From positions 124,001 through 188,000 of the forward strand of contig MLAK01000738.1 of assembly GCA_001839685.1 (NCBI GenBank): a stretch of DNA of 64,000 bases. The letters are read 5' to 3'. The position numbers and the translations under genes are program-made. Origin of the DNA: Tritrichomonas foetus (taxonomy: Eukaryota; Parabasalia; Tritrichomonadida; Tritrichomonadidae). The notes below the pieces were generated by a model. The model saw only the letters and a program-made list of their open reading frames with translations, had not been told where the DNA came from and did not search any database. Below, piece by piece: positions 9,386 through 19,252 of the stretch (within the stretch, counting starts at the first letter, position 1; every line of letters begins with the position of its first letter).

Positions 9386-10381
9386 TTACAAAACAGATGC
9401 TCTGATGAGCCGAATACTACTCTTACACCGATTCGTTTTTGGAATCATATTCAAAACCACGCTTTTGTCGCCAATTCCTCTCACCAACAGATTCTTCTTC
9501 TTTCCCCCTTCATCTTTGTATGAACTTGACACCCCGTAAGATCGGTTCACAGCTTTTTTGGCGGCAGGCAGCTTCTTCACATTTTTGATCCACTCAAAGT
9601 CCTTCAATTGTGCAGCTGTCGGTCTCTCATTTGGATTGACCTTCAAGCAGGCTGCAACAAATTCGGATATATCAGGCGAGAGTTCCTGGAGAAAACTGTA
9701 ATCGTCCTCGAAAATTCGCTGATAGAATTCTTCGACATTCCTCCATGGAACCACTCCATTGGCGAGAGTGTAAACTGTAATTCCGATCGACCAGATATCA
9801 ATCTTTGGTCCGTCCGAGTAAGGCGAATCTTGGTCAACAAGTTCTGGAGCAGCATATCCGAGCGTTCCATTGAAGTTGGTAGGCGATCGATTCTGTTCTG
9901 TGGCGCATCCAAAATCTGCTAACTTGGTATTCATATTTACGTCAAGCAAAATATTTTCTGGTTTGATGTCGTGATGGATGACCCCTTTACTATGAATATA
10001 ATCGACAGCATTGCATAATTGATATGTAATTTTCTTCAAAAATCGCTGGTATGAATAGTCACTGTTTGAAAGATAATCGTAAAGTGATTGTTTTTCACAG
10101 AGTTCAAGAATAACAAAGATATAATTTTCTTCGTAGATAATTTCGACAAGTTTCACAACATTTTGGTGAGTTAAGCGCTCGTGGATTCTCAATTCTTGTT
10201 CGAAACATTGGAAGACGTTTTTGTCGGAGAGTTGTTGGCGAGATACAATCTTGCAAGCATATTCAACTTTTGTTGTCTTATGTTGAACTTGAATGACGAG
10301 ACCATATGATCCACTGCTAATCTCTTTGAGTGTCTTGTATTGCCCAATTTCCGCTGGTATCTCGGCTAAATCATTGTTCAT
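9386..10381 (-). CDS. Serine/threonine protein kinase, 331 aa
   Basis: A complete eukaryotic kinase domain occupies about residues 15-265. The glycine loop is SSGSYGLV (22-29), the ATP lysine is K44 in YACKI, and the helix C glutamate is about E63. The catalytic loop is HHDIKPEN (136-143), DFG is 156-158, and APE is 178-180 in GYAAPE. The catalytic loop has His in place of the Arg of HRD, so it is a non-RD kinase and may not need activation-loop phosphorylation. Overall resemblance is to the CAMK/AMPK-like group. The basic C-terminal tail (about 265-331) has no recognised domain. Substrate and pathway are unknown; trichomonads carry hundreds of kinases. Confidence 0.92.
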   Translation of the reverse strand: MNNDLAEIPAEIGQYKTLKEISSGSYGLVIQVQHKTTKVEYACKIVSRQQLSDKNVFQCFEQELRIHERLTHQNVVKLVEIIYEENYIFVILELCEKQSLYDYLSNSDYSYQRFLKKITYQLCNAVDYIHSKGVIHHDIKPENILLDVNMNTKLADFGCATEQNRSPTNFNGTLGYAAPELVDQDSPYSDGPKIDIWSIGITVYTLANGVVPWRNVEEFYQRIFEDDYSFLQELSPDISEFVAACLKVNPNERPTAAQLKDFEWIKNVKKLPAAKKAVNRSYGVSSSYKDEGGKKKNLLVRGIGDKSVVLNMIPKTNRCKSSIRLIRASVL

Positions 10382-10633
10382 GCGAATTCTTTACTTTAAT
10401 TTTTAAATACTTTACATGACCAGAACTTCTATTTCTCAATACAATCGTGAAAATGCTTTTAAAAGTGTTTATTATATCTTGGAGAAAATTGAATGAGTGA
10501 ATTAAATGTCATTGAGATGATTAAGATGTATACAAACCAAATAGTCTTAACGTACGAAATCACTAAAATGATCCTTATCATCAGTATTACTTAATACCAT
10601 CAGTCAAAAATCAAAACCCAAATAGCTAAAAGA
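10382..10633. other. Upstream region of the kinase gene
   Basis: Short AT-rich spacer between the kinase start and a decayed plus-strand gene. A possible initiator-like TCATG lies upstream of the kinase ATG on the minus strand, but it is a weak match. Confidence 0.3.
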
Positions 10634-11400
10634 ATGACGAAAATTTCCCTTATCGCAAACTTCGCAAATGGCCGAATTCAAAAATATTTCGAAAATGATT
10701 CTGAAGAAGCTATTGTTTCAGTTTTCGGGTGAACAGCTTTCAGTCAATTGTTAAATCTATTTTTTATAGTTATGAGCCATATTTATTCATAGTTTTGAAA
10801 TTTTGCAACAATTAAACCGAAAAAAGAGCGATTTTGGAGGAAGCCTAAAAAAAAATTGTGAGAAGCTTTTTTTCCAAGAATCACAAAGATTATAATACTG
10901 CTTCCTATAATTCTATTTACACTTCTTCTATCGATTTTTAATTAAAAATCGCGAAAATTTTGATAGTTTTAACTCAGTGATGTTGAATTAATTCAATTTC
11001 CATTTGACAAATATGAATGTATTGAAATCTTTTCTGTCATAAAATTTTAGTATATGAAGAAAATAGACTGGCAGTCCTCAACAGCACATTCTCAAGCAGG
11101 TATACAGATACAACGATTGAAAGACCAAATCAAGAAATTGACACAAAAGGCAAATGGCTACCAACTGAAAATGAATGCGATGATTCAAGAATTAAATGCA
11201 TTGCGTACAGAAAAATCTTCCTGGAATCAGCACATATTCCAGCAAACAATCCTGAATCAGGAACAAAACGATGTTTCCGAACATTACAATGGGAAAAATG
11301 GAACCCAATATGTTTTTTTCCAGGCTCGATGCCAAGTGACTTTTCTGATGACTCGCCATTTAGATGGCAAAACATTCGTAATCTTCTCATTGATGCCTAA
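10634..11400 (+). pseudogene. Decayed coiled-coil gene with several breaks
   Basis: Three coding-like pieces follow one another on the plus strand. At 10634 an ATG opens a 32-codon frame (MTKISLIANFANGRIQKYFE and onward) that stops at 10730-10732. At 11054 an ATG opens a helical, Lys/Gln-rich segment (RLKDQIKKLTQKANGYQLKM). Near 11215-11235 good coding sense moves to another frame, reading ESAHIPANN and then FFPGSMPSDFSDDSPFRWQN, ending in a TAA at 11398-11400. The original frame runs on to 11474 but becomes an implausible hydrophobic tail. I infer one gene damaged by at least one stop and one frameshift. That the 10634 piece belongs to the same gene is uncertain. No family is recognised. Confidence 0.4.
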
Positions 11401-12382
11401 ATTTTTTTTATTTATATCAAAATTATTAATATTTTTTTTTTTATACTTCATTTTTGTATTTTGGAAAACATTATAATTTTCGATGGAGGGTCATATGATA
11501 ATAAAAAGCACGATTTATGATAAGAAATAATCAAGATATTAATGCTATAAAATCACTTTTTATCTCAATAATTCTCAGAAATTTCTGTGGGGTTTATTTT
11601 TTTCTCACAATTTTTTTATGGATTTGGTTTTCTCTGTATCTTGATTTTTAAATTATAATATTTATATATTATTAATAGGATTACAATTAAATAATTTTTA
11701 GATGACTATAATATCAACAATTATTCATTTAGATCTCTCAATAGTCTTCTACATCTAGAGCTAGTTAGTTTGTATACATCTGATGATTATCAATTTATTC
11801 AATTTAGTATTTCTGAAATATCCATAAAAAATTCAATTGCGCTCTTTACATAATCAAAGAATCTCTATCAAAAAAAAAAATTGTGAATAATGTTTCTATG
11901 AAATCATTTAAAATTTGAATGTGTTAAGAATTTTAAAATATTTCTATTGAATTATATTATAAATATTGAAATTTTTCAAATACAATAATTATCCTTTCTG
12001 AAAATCATTATATTTTCTGAATGACTAAAAATTTTTGTAAAGATAAAAATATATTTTGGCGAAAAAAAAAAAACGATCTCAAAAACATAGAATAAGGAAT
12101 ATTAAATTGTGGAAAAAGTCTTTCACGTGTTGAAACAGAAATATTTCTCGATGGCATTTCTGTGCAAATAAAAATACGAATCATTTTATGTAGTGAATGT
12201 TGTATCTATCCTTTTAGAGCCAATTAATCTCTTTGTTTCAATGGATCCCATTGAATGGGCCATATGAATCATATAGTTTCGAACGAAAATCAAGGAAAAA
12301 TCAAAATCACATGGCAACCGTTTATTTTGATCATCATCACGCAGTTTGATGTGATTAAACGTTCACCCTATCCATCATTTTC
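11401..12382. other. Long AT-rich region without a gene
   Basis: Nearly 1 kb of very AT-rich DNA with several poly-A and poly-T runs. A short open stretch at about 12110-12228 (plus strand, including LSRVETEIFLDGISVQIKIR, ending in TAA) has a coding look but no start and no continuation. It may be another decayed fragment or chance. Confidence 0.35.
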
Positions 12383-12985
12383 ATGAATTCCATTGTGATC
12401 AAAGAAAGCTTATATAATTCATCTTTTGTCCAAATGCTTCGCACTATTTCACCAAAAGATATCCGTTTTACTTCTTCTCCCAAAATCAAAGCTGATATCG
12501 TATTTCCATATTGTGCCAATATTTCATTTTCGATCCTTTTCACCAATCAATTAAATAAAATATTTCTCCAACAAATCAAAAAAACGTCTGAAGCTTACAA
12601 ACATTATGTTGTCATTATTTGCATTTCCCAAGACGATAAGGAGCTATACACAGACTTTCTATGCGGAATTCCATCTAAAGTTATGGCGGTAATTTGCCTT
12701 CCCCATGAAAATTTCAATCTAACAGCTTCAAATTTCATTCTCGAAACGGCAACTAATTTCCGCTCACGCAGTCGGGAGCTTGAGCAAAAAATTGAATCCA
12801 AACGAAAAAGTGTGCTAGATCCAGATACTCAAGCAAGAAATATCTTTAATCTACTTATCAAAGAAGGTGATGTGAGAGAAAGGGTCATTCAAACAATGAT
12901 AAATGAAACTGGAACGATTCGAAGTACAATTGAGAAATGCCTTCCTGAACTGAATGAGTGCGACTTTTATTTAGAGCCAGAATGA
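12383..12985 (+). CDS. Possible SPO16-like / XPF-fold protein, 200 aa
   Basis: Complete frame from ATG 12383. The first 60% alternates strands and helices: an N-terminal strand, then DIVFPYCANISFSILFT, a helix, then a strand HYVVIICI, a helix, and a strand KVMAVICLP followed by a helix. The last third (about 140-200) is helical (NLLIKEGDVRERVIQTMINE), as in a helix-hairpin-helix pair. This order resembles the small meiotic protein SPO16 (human C1orf146), an inactive XPF-nuclease-like partner of ZIP2/SHOC1 in crossover formation. No ERKxxxD nuclease motif is present, which fits SPO16. The assignment is by pattern only; a different small Rossmann-like protein remains possible. Confidence 0.4.
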   Translation: MNSIVIKESLYNSSFVQMLRTISPKDIRFTSSPKIKADIVFPYCANISFSILFTNQLNKIFLQQIKKTSEAYKHYVVIICISQDDKELYTDFLCGIPSKVMAVICLPHENFNLTASNFILETATNFRSRSRELEQKIESKRKSVLDPDTQARNIFNLLIKEGDVRERVIQTMINETGTIRSTIEKCLPELNECDFYLEPE

Positions 12986-13832
12986 TTTTCCTTTGATATA
13001 TTTGATTTTCGTTGATGAAACAAAGACTATGTCACTAAATTCTTTGTATTATTTTATCTTATTTGTTTAATTTCATCTTCTTTGTTTTATTTTATCTTCT
13101 TTGTTTTATTTCATCTGATTTGTTTAATTTCATCTGATTTGTTTAATTTCATCTNNNNNNNNNNNNNNNNNNNNNNNNNNNNNNNNNNNNNNNNNNNNNN
13201 NNNNNNNNNNNNNNNNNNNNNNNNNNNNNNNNNNNNNNNNNNNNNNNNNNNNNNNNNNNNNNNNNNNNNNNNNNNNNNNNNNNNNNNNNNNNNNNNNNNN
13301 NNNNNNNNNNNNNNNNNNNNNNNNNNNNNNNNNNNNNNNNNNNNNNNNNNNNNNNNNNNNNNNNNNNNNNNNNNNNNNNNNNNNNNNNNNNNNNNNNNNN
13401 NNNNNNNNNNNNNNNNNNNNNNNNNATTTCATCTGATTTGTTTAATTTCATCTTATTTGTTTGATTTCATCTTCTTTGTTTTATTTCATCTTATTTGTTT
13501 TATTTCATCTTATTTGTTTAATTTCATTCTATACCTATTAGATATTGATTGTATTAATATTCCAAATGGCATTTTCATCACACGTATATAATTGGAAATA
13601 TATTCGCTTGAATCTCAATTACGAACGTATAAAAAGATACATCATGATGTGAGATTGGTTGCTAGCACCGAAATATCCTTCATAATGCTCATATGGTGTA
13701 TGAAAGTGACAGGTTGGCAGTAATGTCACCATGATGGACATTTATCAAGATTCAATTGCCCAGAAATTTTAAGGAAAAAAATATCATATATTTCGCTTGA
13801 ATCATTTTCACTTAAATATGAAGTGATGTGAA
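12986..13832. other. Intergenic with minisatellite and assembly gap
   Basis: About 850 bases without a credible gene, containing the 19-bp tandem array described separately and 271 unresolved bases (13155-13425). Frames drawn through the gap are artefacts. The last 300 bases are unique AT-rich sequence that should hold the CAP-gene promoter. Confidence 0.6.
13043..13530 (+). repeat. 19-bp pyrimidine-rich minisatellite spanning an N gap
   Basis: Imperfect tandem copies of a 19-bp unit like TTTGTTTAATTTCATCTGA; copy starts at 13043 and 13062 confirm the period. Variants exchange AA/TT and GA/TC at fixed positions. The array continues on both sides of the N run at 13155-13425, so the gap is almost certainly more of the same repeat. 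It starts about 60 bp after the stop of the SPO16-like gene. Confidence 0.9.
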
Positions 13833-14924
13833 ATGATGTATTTTTTTATCATGCTTTCCTGCTTTTTGGTACTTGCTTTATCAACACAAATCATAACATG
13901 GGATGCACTCGAAAACCGCACCCCAGATGATATCTGTAAATTGTATGAAGATAATTATGTTTTTCAAAAAACTGGAAATTGCTACACCGAAGGAGAGGGA
14001 TGTCAATATGGAACACAAAGTGCAGAAGATATTGATCATACTACACGAAGAATTAATTTCTATCGAGTGATTACAGGATTGCTTCCAACAACAACTGGGA
14101 CAGAAGAAGTGTATAGAGATAATGTGAACCAAGCCTGTATAATAATGCAAAAGAATAAAATTTTTAGTCACTCATTAACGAATACATCATTAGAATGTTG
14201 GTCACAGAGTGGTCAAACAGGTGCTGCCTCATCCAATATCTATTATGCAAGTGTAAATACTTGTAGTACATCCTCTATTTCTGCCTATATGGGATCTTTA
14301 GGGCATAGAAGATGGGTTTTGCATCCTCCTCTAATTTCTGCATACGCTAGCGTAGTTGGTGGGTACTCAGCACTGAAAGTCTTTGGAATGCCTAATAATG
14401 GCTCTGCAGAAGCTTTTTTCATAGCATATCCACCACCAGGCCCTGTTCCATATAATGTTATTTAAAATAGTTGGTCTTTTGGACGACAATTTAACAAGTC
14501 ATCAACAGCTTTATACAATATGCCAGAAGATTCTAAAGTAACATTAAAATGTGATTGCGAAAAGAAATCAATCACTTATACGTTGAGACCATCTAATACT
14601 GCCAATTATCAAGGTATTGTTAGTTTCGATGGAGGTACACTTCAACCAGGCCATTTTTGCAATGTCGTTATTTCATCTAAATCCGCTGATACAGAATGGA
14701 GGTATACAGTTAATGCCATAAACTGCACAAATGGTCAAGCATATAATGTAAACCCGAAACCAAAATGCAAAAAAGAACTATCAGGAGGAGCAAAAGCAGC
14801 AATTGCAGTAGTTGTCATTGTTGTTGTTGTTGCCATTATAGTAGGTGTATTTATTTATTATAAAAAAGTCATTCAGCCGAAGAAATCTGCAGCTAATGAA
14901 AATGGTTTCATTCAACAAGTTTAA
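13833..14924 (+). pseudogene. Membrane-anchored CAP/SCP-family protein with one in-frame stop
   Basis: Two stretches in the same frame, 13833-14465 and on to 14924, are separated by a single TAA at 14463-14465; coding sense continues directly after it (NSWSFGRQFN). An N-terminal signal peptide (MMYFFIMLSCFLVLALS) is followed by a CAP domain: RINFYRVITGLLP, NKIFSHSLT with the conserved His, and MGSLGHRRWVLHPP. The second part is a Cys-containing ectodomain followed by one membrane helix (AAIAVVVIVVVVAIIVGVF) and a lysine-rich tail. CAP proteins are usually secreted or surface proteins. The stop leaves the CAP domain secreted without its anchor, if translated. Options are a nonsense mutation, a sequencing error or readthrough. 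Confidence 0.75.
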
Positions 14925-15100
14925 TAAAAAAATAGTTGTATTACTGGTCATTCATTATTTTATCTGATTTAATCTTTATTTTCCTAAATCTGTGCCAAAT
15001 TTATTTTTTTCAAATAAAATATTTAGAATTATTGAATTTATTCTATGAGTTGCATATATTTGATGTTTTTGACAAACTTTTTAAGAGAACCATCAGATCA

Positions 15101-16681
15101 ATGAAGGTTACACAAGTCATTGAGAATTCTATTAGAGGAAAACTCGATCTGGAATTTATTCCACTCATTCCTGGAATCTTCTCAGTTGAGTTATATGACA
15201 ACGAAATTTATCTTTTCAGATGGATTCCAGAAAAACACGAACCATTTGATTTAGCAAAGAGCAATTTTCAAGAAGCTCAGGTTTATTTTCTTCTACATCA
15301 AATTCAATCAATTCACATTTCGAAAGAAGATGAACATAAAATATTTTTGAGATTTGCAATTCCAAAACTTCCAACATCAGTTCGATTTTTATTTACAAAT
15401 GAATCTATCAAATTAATTGATCAATGTATAGAATATCTTAAAAATTCACAATTAATCTACGTGAATCCGAATTATCCGCATATTTATAATGTAAAGGTTA
15501 AATGTACAAGATCATTTATATTTCCTTCCGATTATATTTCACTATCTCAACTTATATGTTTTAGCACTCATTATTCAATCTTTAGGAAATATCCCCTTCC
15601 CAAAATGAAAAAGTCTAAAATGTCTCTAAGCAATTTTAACTCATATGTATATAAAGATGGAAAAATTTCCAAGTACTCAAAGCTACAGCGTAGAGTCTTC
15701 GAATATGGAATGAATGATGATATTCGTCCATATGTATGGTCTTATCTATTGGGATACTATCAATCAAATTATACCAATGATCAGAAAAAAGAGGAAGAAG
15801 AAAAAAAATTTTTAGAATACAAAGATTTACTCTCTCAAACACAGTCCGAAATACAATTTCAATACGATTGCAATCAGATAAAAACTATTATACGGAATGA
15901 TGTTGCAAGAACTGAAAAATCAGATAGTTTTTTTAAGGATCTTGATTCACTTGCTCGAAAAATGATGATCAGAATTTTAATCAATTATAATGCGTATAAT
16001 AAAGATGTTGGTTATGTTCAAGGAATGTGCGATCTAGCACGCCCATTTTTTACTGTTTTTATTAAAGATATTACTGATGAAAATAACATAAAAATATATA
16101 ATGATAAATGGGTTGACAGAGATCATGCTGAATCACTCATTTATTGGCATTTTGTTGGTTTTTTGAAATTAGGTGGACAAGAGGCGATGTTTTCTTCCAT
16201 GGCAGAGAATCAAATGTTCTTTGCTGAACGAGCATTTGCTATTGCGAAAAACAATCATCCCTTATTGGGACAATGGCTAATTGCACATAATTTATCTGAT
16301 CTGTTATTCCTTTATTCATCATTTTTATTACAATTTAAACGCTATTTCCCAATGAATCAGATTTTACAACTATGGGATGCGATTTATTCTTCAGATAATC
16401 CTTCAGTATTCCTTAGATTTTTTGTTGCTGCAACCCTTTTCATATTGTTTCCATATATAGCGTCTAGCCAATCGACTGATAATGGATCAATCATGATTTT
16501 AGTTGGAAACACTCTCGATAAAATCGATATCAAAGAAATAATAATACTATCAAAACAGCTCTACATGAACGCTAAAGAAAACCCTGCCCAATCAGAGTGG
16601 TATTTCATGGAACTACCTTCTCCTCATGAAAGAGTCACTAACTATCCAAAATATTTTAAATTAAAAACTTTTGATTCATAA
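15101..16681 (+). CDS. TBC-domain Rab GTPase-activating protein, 526 aa
   Basis: I start at ATG 15101; the frame extends 55 codons upstream but that part is hydrophobic and unlike the family. Residues 1 to about 180 form an N-terminal region of beta character (EFIPLIPGIFSVELYDNEIY). The TBC domain covers about residues 210-500. Both catalytic fingers are present: Arg270 in IIRNDVART and Gln307 in GYVQGM, so it should stimulate GTP hydrolysis by a Rab. Later landmarks are SLIYWHFVGF and LQLWDAIYSS. The overall plan recalls TBC1D15/Gyp7-type proteins. The target Rab is unknown. The stop codon is TAAA. Confidence 0.9.
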   Translation: MKVTQVIENSIRGKLDLEFIPLIPGIFSVELYDNEIYLFRWIPEKHEPFDLAKSNFQEAQVYFLLHQIQSIHISKEDEHKIFLRFAIPKLPTSVRFLFTNESIKLIDQCIEYLKNSQLIYVNPNYPHIYNVKVKCTRSFIFPSDYISLSQLICFSTHYSIFRKYPLPKMKKSKMSLSNFNSYVYKDGKISKYSKLQRRVFEYGMNDDIRPYVWSYLLGYYQSNYTNDQKKEEEEKKFLEYKDLLSQTQSEIQFQYDCNQIKTIIRNDVARTEKSDSFFKDLDSLARKMMIRILINYNAYNKDVGYVQGMCDLARPFFTVFIKDITDENNIKIYNDKWVDRDHAESLIYWHFVGFLKLGGQEAMFSSMAENQMFFAERAFAIAKNNHPLLGQWLIAHNLSDLLFLYSSFLLQFKRYFPMNQILQLWDAIYSSDNPSVFLRFFVAATLFILFPYIASSQSTDNGSIMILVGNTLDKIDIKEIIILSKQLYMNAKENPAQSEWYFMELPSPHERVTNYPKYFKLKTFDS

Positions 16682-17218
16682 ATTCCAAACATGTTTTTCA
16701 TCAGTTTCAATACCAAATATATTTTATAATGAGTAAACTAGACATATTTCAAAGCTATCTAAATACGAGTCTCACTAATTATATAGATACAAAGTACCAA
16801 AAATTTTTGAAAAGATGTAACATCAAATTAAATCCACCAATTTTTCTAAAGCTTGATATAATTGCATTATTTTCGTTCTTTTTTATTACATCTTCTTTAT
16901 TATATCATCTTTATTATCTTCTCTTTATTATATCTTCTTTACTATATCCTCTTTATTATATCTTCTTTACTATATCCTCTTTATTATATCTTCTTTATTA
17001 TATCTTCTTTACTATCTCCTCTTTATTTCTTTTTATTTAGGTTATTTTGATTGAAGAATTAGTCAAAATCAATGACAATCGTTTGTTCAAATAAATCATC
17101 CATTTATGTGTTTCATTTTTGATTGGAATTCGAAATCGAAAAAAGAAAAAAAAGAAAAAAAAGGAAAATTATGTGACATTTTATAAAATAATACAACATG
17201 AGCATCAAAAAATTCAAT
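16682..17218. other. Intergenic between TBC and bromodomain genes
   Basis: Contains the pyrimidine-rich tandem array listed separately. Two short frames here (103 and 62 aa) are translations of that array and are not believed to be genes. Confidence 0.6.
16878..17036 (+). repeat. 15/30-bp pyrimidine-rich tandem repeat
   Basis: Imperfect copies of a 15-bp unit like TTTATTATATCTTCT, often paired with a variant (TTTACTATATCCTCT) into a 30-bp higher-order unit. The array begins about 200 bp after the TBC stop codon. Confidence 0.8.
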
Positions 17219-17662
17219 TCAAACTTCTGGTGGTCTCGTTTGCATAATTCTTTGGAACTTTTTGTGTATCCTTCGCAACTTGAAAGTCCATTCTTCATCA
17301 ACAGTGCGCGGAATTGTCTCAGAAAGCTCCCTAAAGCGCCGGCTCAGTTCGTCTGCAATCACATACAAAAGTTCTGATTCCGCGTTATATGTCATTGCAT
17401 TTTTCCAAATTTGGTTGACATCGTTCTTCCATTCGGACACACTTGAGTATTGACGCGTTTCCAGTTTTTCTGAAACAAGCCCCAAGTCCATTGGTTTTTT
17501 GATCATTTCCTTATAGCCTGGTGCACTTTCTGGATCAACCGGATCGAGGAAGTAATAAGCGATTGAGTATTTCTTAATTTTGTCTGTTACGCGCGTGCAA
17601 TGTTTGTACTGCAAATCTGTCATTTTTGTAGAAATCGAATACGATCGTGAAGGACGAAACAT
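17219..17662 (-). CDS. Single-bromodomain protein, 147 aa
   Basis: Residues about 18-115 form one bromodomain, a four-helix reader of acetyl-lysine on histones. The ZA loop is visible as PGYKEMIKKPMDLGLVSEKL with Tyr50, and the acetyl-lysine Asn is Asn93 in NAMTYNAE. Little else exists beyond a short basic C-terminal helix (WTFKLRRIHKKFQRIM), so it is a minimal bromodomain protein that would need partners. Small stand-alone bromodomain proteins are common in trichomonads. ATG 17662 gives the full frame; Met14 is a plausible alternative start. It is head-to-head with the armadillo-like gene; the two nearest ATGs are only 14 bp apart. Confidence 0.92.
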   Translation of the reverse strand: MFRPSRSYSISTKMTDLQYKHCTRVTDKIKKYSIAYYFLDPVDPESAPGYKEMIKKPMDLGLVSEKLETRQYSSVSEWKNDVNQIWKNAMTYNAESELLYVIADELSRRFRELSETIPRTVDEEWTFKLRRIHKKFQRIMQTRPPEV

Positions 17663-17733
17663 GAAAATGGCATTTCATGCTTTCATTCAAATATTTGAAT
17701 AAAAATAGATTAGGAAATAATAAACGATCACAT

Positions 17734-19002
17734 ATGAATTCAATTTCTCAGGAGAAATTTTTTAAGCACTCCATTCATAATGATCTTGTAAATACTATTC
17801 TTGTAAACCATGAAACTGAATCACCTATTTTCAATAAAAAAACCTATCCAAAAAAGAATATTAATGAATTTCATAATTTAGTTTCATCACTTTTAAACTC
17901 GGAGCAACATTTAGCATCCAATATAATCAATGAAATGCATAACTTTATCATGGATCCAACACTCCAAATTTCAAAAGAATCCATTGACGAAGATTTATTT
18001 GATTATTTTCTCAACGCACTTTTATTAAATGACAAAGAAATAATTTCTGCTATTATCCCACTTTTCCAAACCTTAATTACATGTGTACCATCTATTGCTG
18101 ATATTTTAATTCAAGAAGTTTTTATCGACAATCTTTTTTCAATTGCAGAAGACAAAAACGCAGAAATAAATGATCTATCAAATAGTTTAATTATTGATAT
18201 TTTTTTAACAAACGCAGATACTCTTGCTAAATCTATGATTTGTTTTGATAGATTGATTGAACTGTTTAAAGATGTTGAAAATAATGATTTAATTAAGAAG
18301 TTTCTGATTTATATTGATAGAATAATTTGTTATCAGCCAGATTTTGTTTCCTATCACTTACTTATAATTTCACAATTCTTGTCTTATATATTAGGACGAG
18401 AAGATTATTCAATTTTCTATACTCGGATATTATCAACCATTTTTTCATTAATCAAACGCTGTTTTAACTCATTTTCACCATTTATAATTCAATTTAACTT
18501 TTTATCATCGATAATTACAAACTTAATTCAAAGCTATGAAACAAATATCTCAATCAAGACAACCACTTTTCAAATACTAGTCAATCTTGTAAAGAATACA
18601 TTTGATTTTTCTCCAGAAACTTTAGGACAAGTTTGTATCCTTGTTTCCTCAAACTGGCATTCAACTATTGGCAGTCTTTCCAAATCTTCATGGGAATTAA
18701 CTTATTTCCTTTTATTGAATTATCAAGATTCTATTACGATCTTTGTTTCAAATGATATTTTTAGTGCTGCTTTTCTCATTTTCTATGATAATATTGATAA
18801 TCGTAGTTATGACTATGATACAAAAATTTTTGCGATTTTCTCATTCTTAAATATAGCAATTCGATCATCAGAATATTTCCAAAGCAATGAATCCGAAATT
18901 TATGATGTTTATAATGATTTGAAAGATAACAATCATACACAAAAGAATCAACAAATTCTTGATATACTCGAATCTAAATTTCAAAATACTGAGTATCAAT
19001 GA
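17734..19002 (+). CDS. Armadillo/HEAT-like helical protein, 422 aa
   Basis: The frame opens at ATG 17677, but I favour the second ATG at 17734, which is directly preceded by a TCACAT initiator-like motif and leaves room for the divergent bromodomain gene. The chain is a run of paired amphipathic helices rich in Ile, Leu, Asn and Ser (for example LSNSLIIDIFLTNADTLAKS), as in armadillo-type folds. There is no membrane helix or enzyme motif. It resembles in style two other orphans at 41268-42482 and 42552-44210, so they may belong to one large trichomonad family. Function is not recognised; such proteins are usually scaffolds. Confidence 0.6.
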   Translation: MNSISQEKFFKHSIHNDLVNTILVNHETESPIFNKKTYPKKNINEFHNLVSSLLNSEQHLASNIINEMHNFIMDPTLQISKESIDEDLFDYFLNALLLNDKEIISAIIPLFQTLITCVPSIADILIQEVFIDNLFSIAEDKNAEINDLSNSLIIDIFLTNADTLAKSMICFDRLIELFKDVENNDLIKKFLIYIDRIICYQPDFVSYHLLIISQFLSYILGREDYSIFYTRILSTIFSLIKRCFNSFSPFIIQFNFLSSIITNLIQSYETNISIKTTTFQILVNLVKNTFDFSPETLGQVCILVSSNWHSTIGSLSKSSWELTYFLLLNYQDSITIFVSNDIFSAAFLIFYDNIDNRSYDYDTKIFAIFSFLNIAIRSSEYFQSNESEIYDVYNDLKDNNHTQKNQQILDILESKFQNTEYQ

Positions 19003-19252
19003 AATCATATATTATATATAATTGTTTACTAAATAAATGTGTTTGAGATACCATTTTCTATGATTTTTTTTCTTACTGGAAATGCTTCTGAGTACTGATA
19101 AATCATGATTTGATGGACTACTTAAAAAGACGATAACCTTTAGTGTGTCTTTGTTGGATTGAACAGATAAATATTGCTATAAAAAAAATAGTTATTGACA
19201 AGGTGGGGAAAGTTCTTTTACCGAAAAAATATAAAAAAAATGATGATCCTAC

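Noticed and set aside
13043..13530. CRISPR-like array
   Set aside because: Units are contiguous without unique spacers and the genome is eukaryotic.
13082..13591. Frames across the N gap
   Set aside because: They are made of unresolved bases and a pyrimidine minisatellite.
16729..17050. Two short hydrophobic frames
   Set aside because: Translations of the T-rich tandem array; they have no independent coding evidence.
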